Positions 13,390 through 14,172 of a stretch of 14,172 nucleotides of DNA are shown here, in pieces. Every line of letters starts with the position of its first letter. Within the stretch, counting starts at the first letter, position 1. Source of the stretch: Planctomycetota bacterium (GTDB lineage Bacteria; Planctomycetota; Phycisphaerae; Phycisphaerales; UBA1924); contig JAEYVB010000145.1 in the NCBI GenBank assembly GCA_023429345.1, positions 1 through 14,172 on the forward strand, written 5' to 3'. A program made the translations under genes and the position numbers. The notes under the pieces were generated by a model that saw nothing but the letters and a program-made list of their open reading frames with translations, was not told the DNA's origin and made no database searches.

Positions 13390-13908
13390 TCAGGAGCGGC
13401 GTCGGCGTGCCGCGAGGATCCCGCCCATCCCGAGCAGCGCCAAGCTGCCGGGGGAGGGGATGGGGGCCGAGAAGTTGGAGATGGTCAGGCTGCCCGCCCC
13501 GAAGCCGCCGTCGGCCGAGTTCACGCGGAACCCGATGATGTCGCCGGAGCTGACCGGAACGGAGATGGACCCGAAGCCCTGGGAGTTGTTGGCGGCGAGG
13601 AAGGTCGCGACGCCGTTGACGAGGTAGTACGCAGAGTCGTACGTGCCGCTATCGGGCGAGGTGTACGACCAGTCGAAAGCGAAGTTGCCCGCGCCGCCGG
13701 AGGGGATGGTGTAGTCGGTATCGCCGCCGATGCTGTTGTTGTTGCCGATAACCGTAATCGAGGCCGGGGCCAAGCTCGTATCGACCGAACCGTCGCCGGT
13801 GGTGGTCAGAGTCCAGTTCGCCGGGTCGTAGGGCCCCGAGAACTGGGCGGAAGCCGCGCCCGTAAACGCCAGGCCGGCGATGCCGGCGAGAACCGCTGCA
13901 CTCTTCAT
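13390..13908 (-). CDS. secreted small protein with PEP-CTERM-like sorting tail
   Basis: This is a 172-residue exported protein. The signal peptide is MKSAAVLAGIAGLAFTGAASA, with cleavage before Gln22. The mature part (about 22-149) is rich in Gly, Ser, Asn, Thr and aromatics. It contains GPYDPANWTLTTTGDGSVDT near the start and then FAFDWSYTSPDSGTYDSAYY, YLVNGVATFL and SGDIIGFRVNSADGGFG. These look like alternating strands of a beta-sandwich. The last 23 residues read IPSPGSLALLGMGG, then ILAARRRRS: a Pro-rich turn, a short hydrophobic helix and a basic end. This matches PEP-CTERM-type sorting tails, which are recognised by an exosortase and allow surface or exopolysaccharide association in other bacteria. 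The function of the mature domain is unknown. The start is set by the signal peptide and by GGAGAG placed 5 bases before the ATG. The frame is open upstream to 14121, but that part is non-coding. Confidence 0.9.
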   Translation of the reverse strand: MKSAAVLAGIAGLAFTGAASAQFSGPYDPANWTLTTTGDGSVDTSLAPASITVIGNNNSIGGDTDYTIPSGGAGNFAFDWSYTSPDSGTYDSAYYLVNGVATFLAANNSQGFGSISVPVSSGDIIGFRVNSADGGFGAGSLTISNFSAPIPSPGSLALLGMGGILAARRRRS

Positions 13909-13913
13909 CTTGT

Positions 13914-13919
13914 CTCTCC
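13914..13919 (-). promoter_or_regulatory. ribosome-binding site of the sorting-tail protein
   Basis: On the minus strand GGAGAG ends 5 bases before the ATG at 13908. It fixes the start at the signal peptide and rules out 71 upstream in-frame residues. Confidence 0.75.
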
Positions 13920-14116
13920 ACTTGAAGCCACACACATAGCCCCCCACGCAGGGAGCTATTGCACGTGTACCACAGGTTGCGGGTCGTCGCAAGGCCTTTT
14001 TCAATTGGCAAATAAAAAGGCAAGTAATTTGTCGTATTTGGCAACCTGGGCAAGTTCGGAGGACCTCCGGTAACCGATCGGTCGCCAACCCGAAGCCCGA
14101 ATCGGTGGCGTTTTGG
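13920..14116. promoter_or_regulatory. AT-rich divergent control region with repeated GGCAA elements
   Basis: This is the most AT-rich stretch of the window (about 13994-14044). It contains a perfect 8-bp inverted repeat GCCTTTTT (13994-14001) / AAAAAGGC (14014-14021). It also has four plus-strand GGCAA copies starting at 14007, 14019, 14040 and 14049. Further on are CGGAGG-A-CCTCCG (14057-14069) and the 10-bp palindrome ACCGATCGGT (14073-14082). On the minus strand GGTACACG (13971-13964 region) and GGCTATGTG nearer the gene are possible -10 elements for the sorting-tail gene. Regulator binding is inferred only from repetition and symmetry. Confidence 0.4.
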
Positions 14117-14122
14117 TACACT
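14117..14122 (+). promoter_or_regulatory. candidate -10 element (TACACT) before a leaderless GTG
   Basis: GGTACACT ends 7 bases before a GTG at 14130, the same geometry as at 2329-2343. No -35 box is obvious about 17 bases upstream. It is supported mainly by the repeated pattern in this window. Confidence 0.35.
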
Positions 14123-14129
14123 CGCGGCC

Positions 14130-14172
14130 GTGAAGGCCGGGGCGCGTGATTTCATCGGCAGAGCCCAGGGCC
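14130..14172 (+). CDS. possible start of a leaderless gene, cut by the window end
   Basis: An open frame starts with GTG and encodes VKAGARDFIGRAQG up to the window end. There is no ribosome-binding site. The only support is the TACACT element 7 bases before it and the lack of another gene in this divergent region. Fourteen residues are too few to name a product. Confidence 0.25.
   Translation, partial: MKAGARDFIGRAQG

Noticed and set aside
13909..14121. Upstream extension of the sorting-tail protein
   Set aside because: A clean signal peptide starts at 13908 with GGAGAG before it. The extension would bury the signal peptide and covers the AT-rich control region.

Overview
The window is GC-rich and reads as chromosome of a planctomycete, most likely of the class Phycisphaerae. 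This placement is inferred from protein hallmarks, not from any search. The hallmarks are a secreted enzyme ending in a paired Asn-Cys-Asp-Gly dockerin-like module that finishes in Gly-Cys, a small secreted protein ending in a Pro-Ser-Pro-Gly-Ser / Leu-rich / Arg-Arg-Arg-Arg sorting tail (PEP-CTERM type), and a ribosomal-protein operon whose proteins carry unusual C-terminal tails.

Region 1 (1-2270, + strand) is the end of the spc ribosomal-protein operon. It holds a Gly/Arg-rich C-terminus, probably of ribosomal protein S5, then L15 (rplO) and the translocon channel SecY. The operon stops after secY. Region 2 (2343-3670, +) holds two membrane-anchored proteins, an unidentified one and LemA, coupled by an ATGA overlap and probably led by their own promoter with a leaderless GTG start. 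Region 3 is a divergent pair. On the minus strand (3683-4840) is a cobalamin-binding domain fused to a MeaB/ArgK-type GTPase, a mutase-chaperone didomain without the mutase catalytic domain. On the plus strand (4921-5895) is a putative sugar O-methyltransferase. The gene starts are only 80 bp apart.

Region 4 (6137-7966, +) encodes a secreted astacin-like zinc metalloprotease followed by six kelch-type repeats and a terminal dockerin-like pair. It converges, with one base between stop codons, on Region 5 (7968-11595, -), an ABC exporter of the LolCDE/MacB type. The exporter consists of an ATPase overlapping a 951-residue double-FtsX permease. Region 6 (11790-13250, +) is atpD, the F1-ATPase beta subunit, without any other atp gene beside it. 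Two back-to-back intrinsic terminators separate it from Region 7 (13390-13908, -), the small sorting-tail protein. Its 221-bp upstream region contains an AT-rich patch, repeated GGCAA elements and, at the far end, a -10-like element placed for a leaderless GTG gene that runs off the window.

Most of the window is housekeeping and cell-envelope biology: ribosome, protein export, lipoprotein or substrate export, ATP synthesis and surface proteins. The items that look most worth following are the cobalamin/GTPase didomain without a mutase, the astacin-kelch-dockerin protein with a leucine where the Met-turn methionine should be, the orphan atpD, and the recurring G(G/C)TANNNT elements that suggest leaderless or short-leader transcripts. 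No insertion sequence, CRISPR array, tRNA or rRNA was seen, and no gene-free stretch exceeds about 240 bp.
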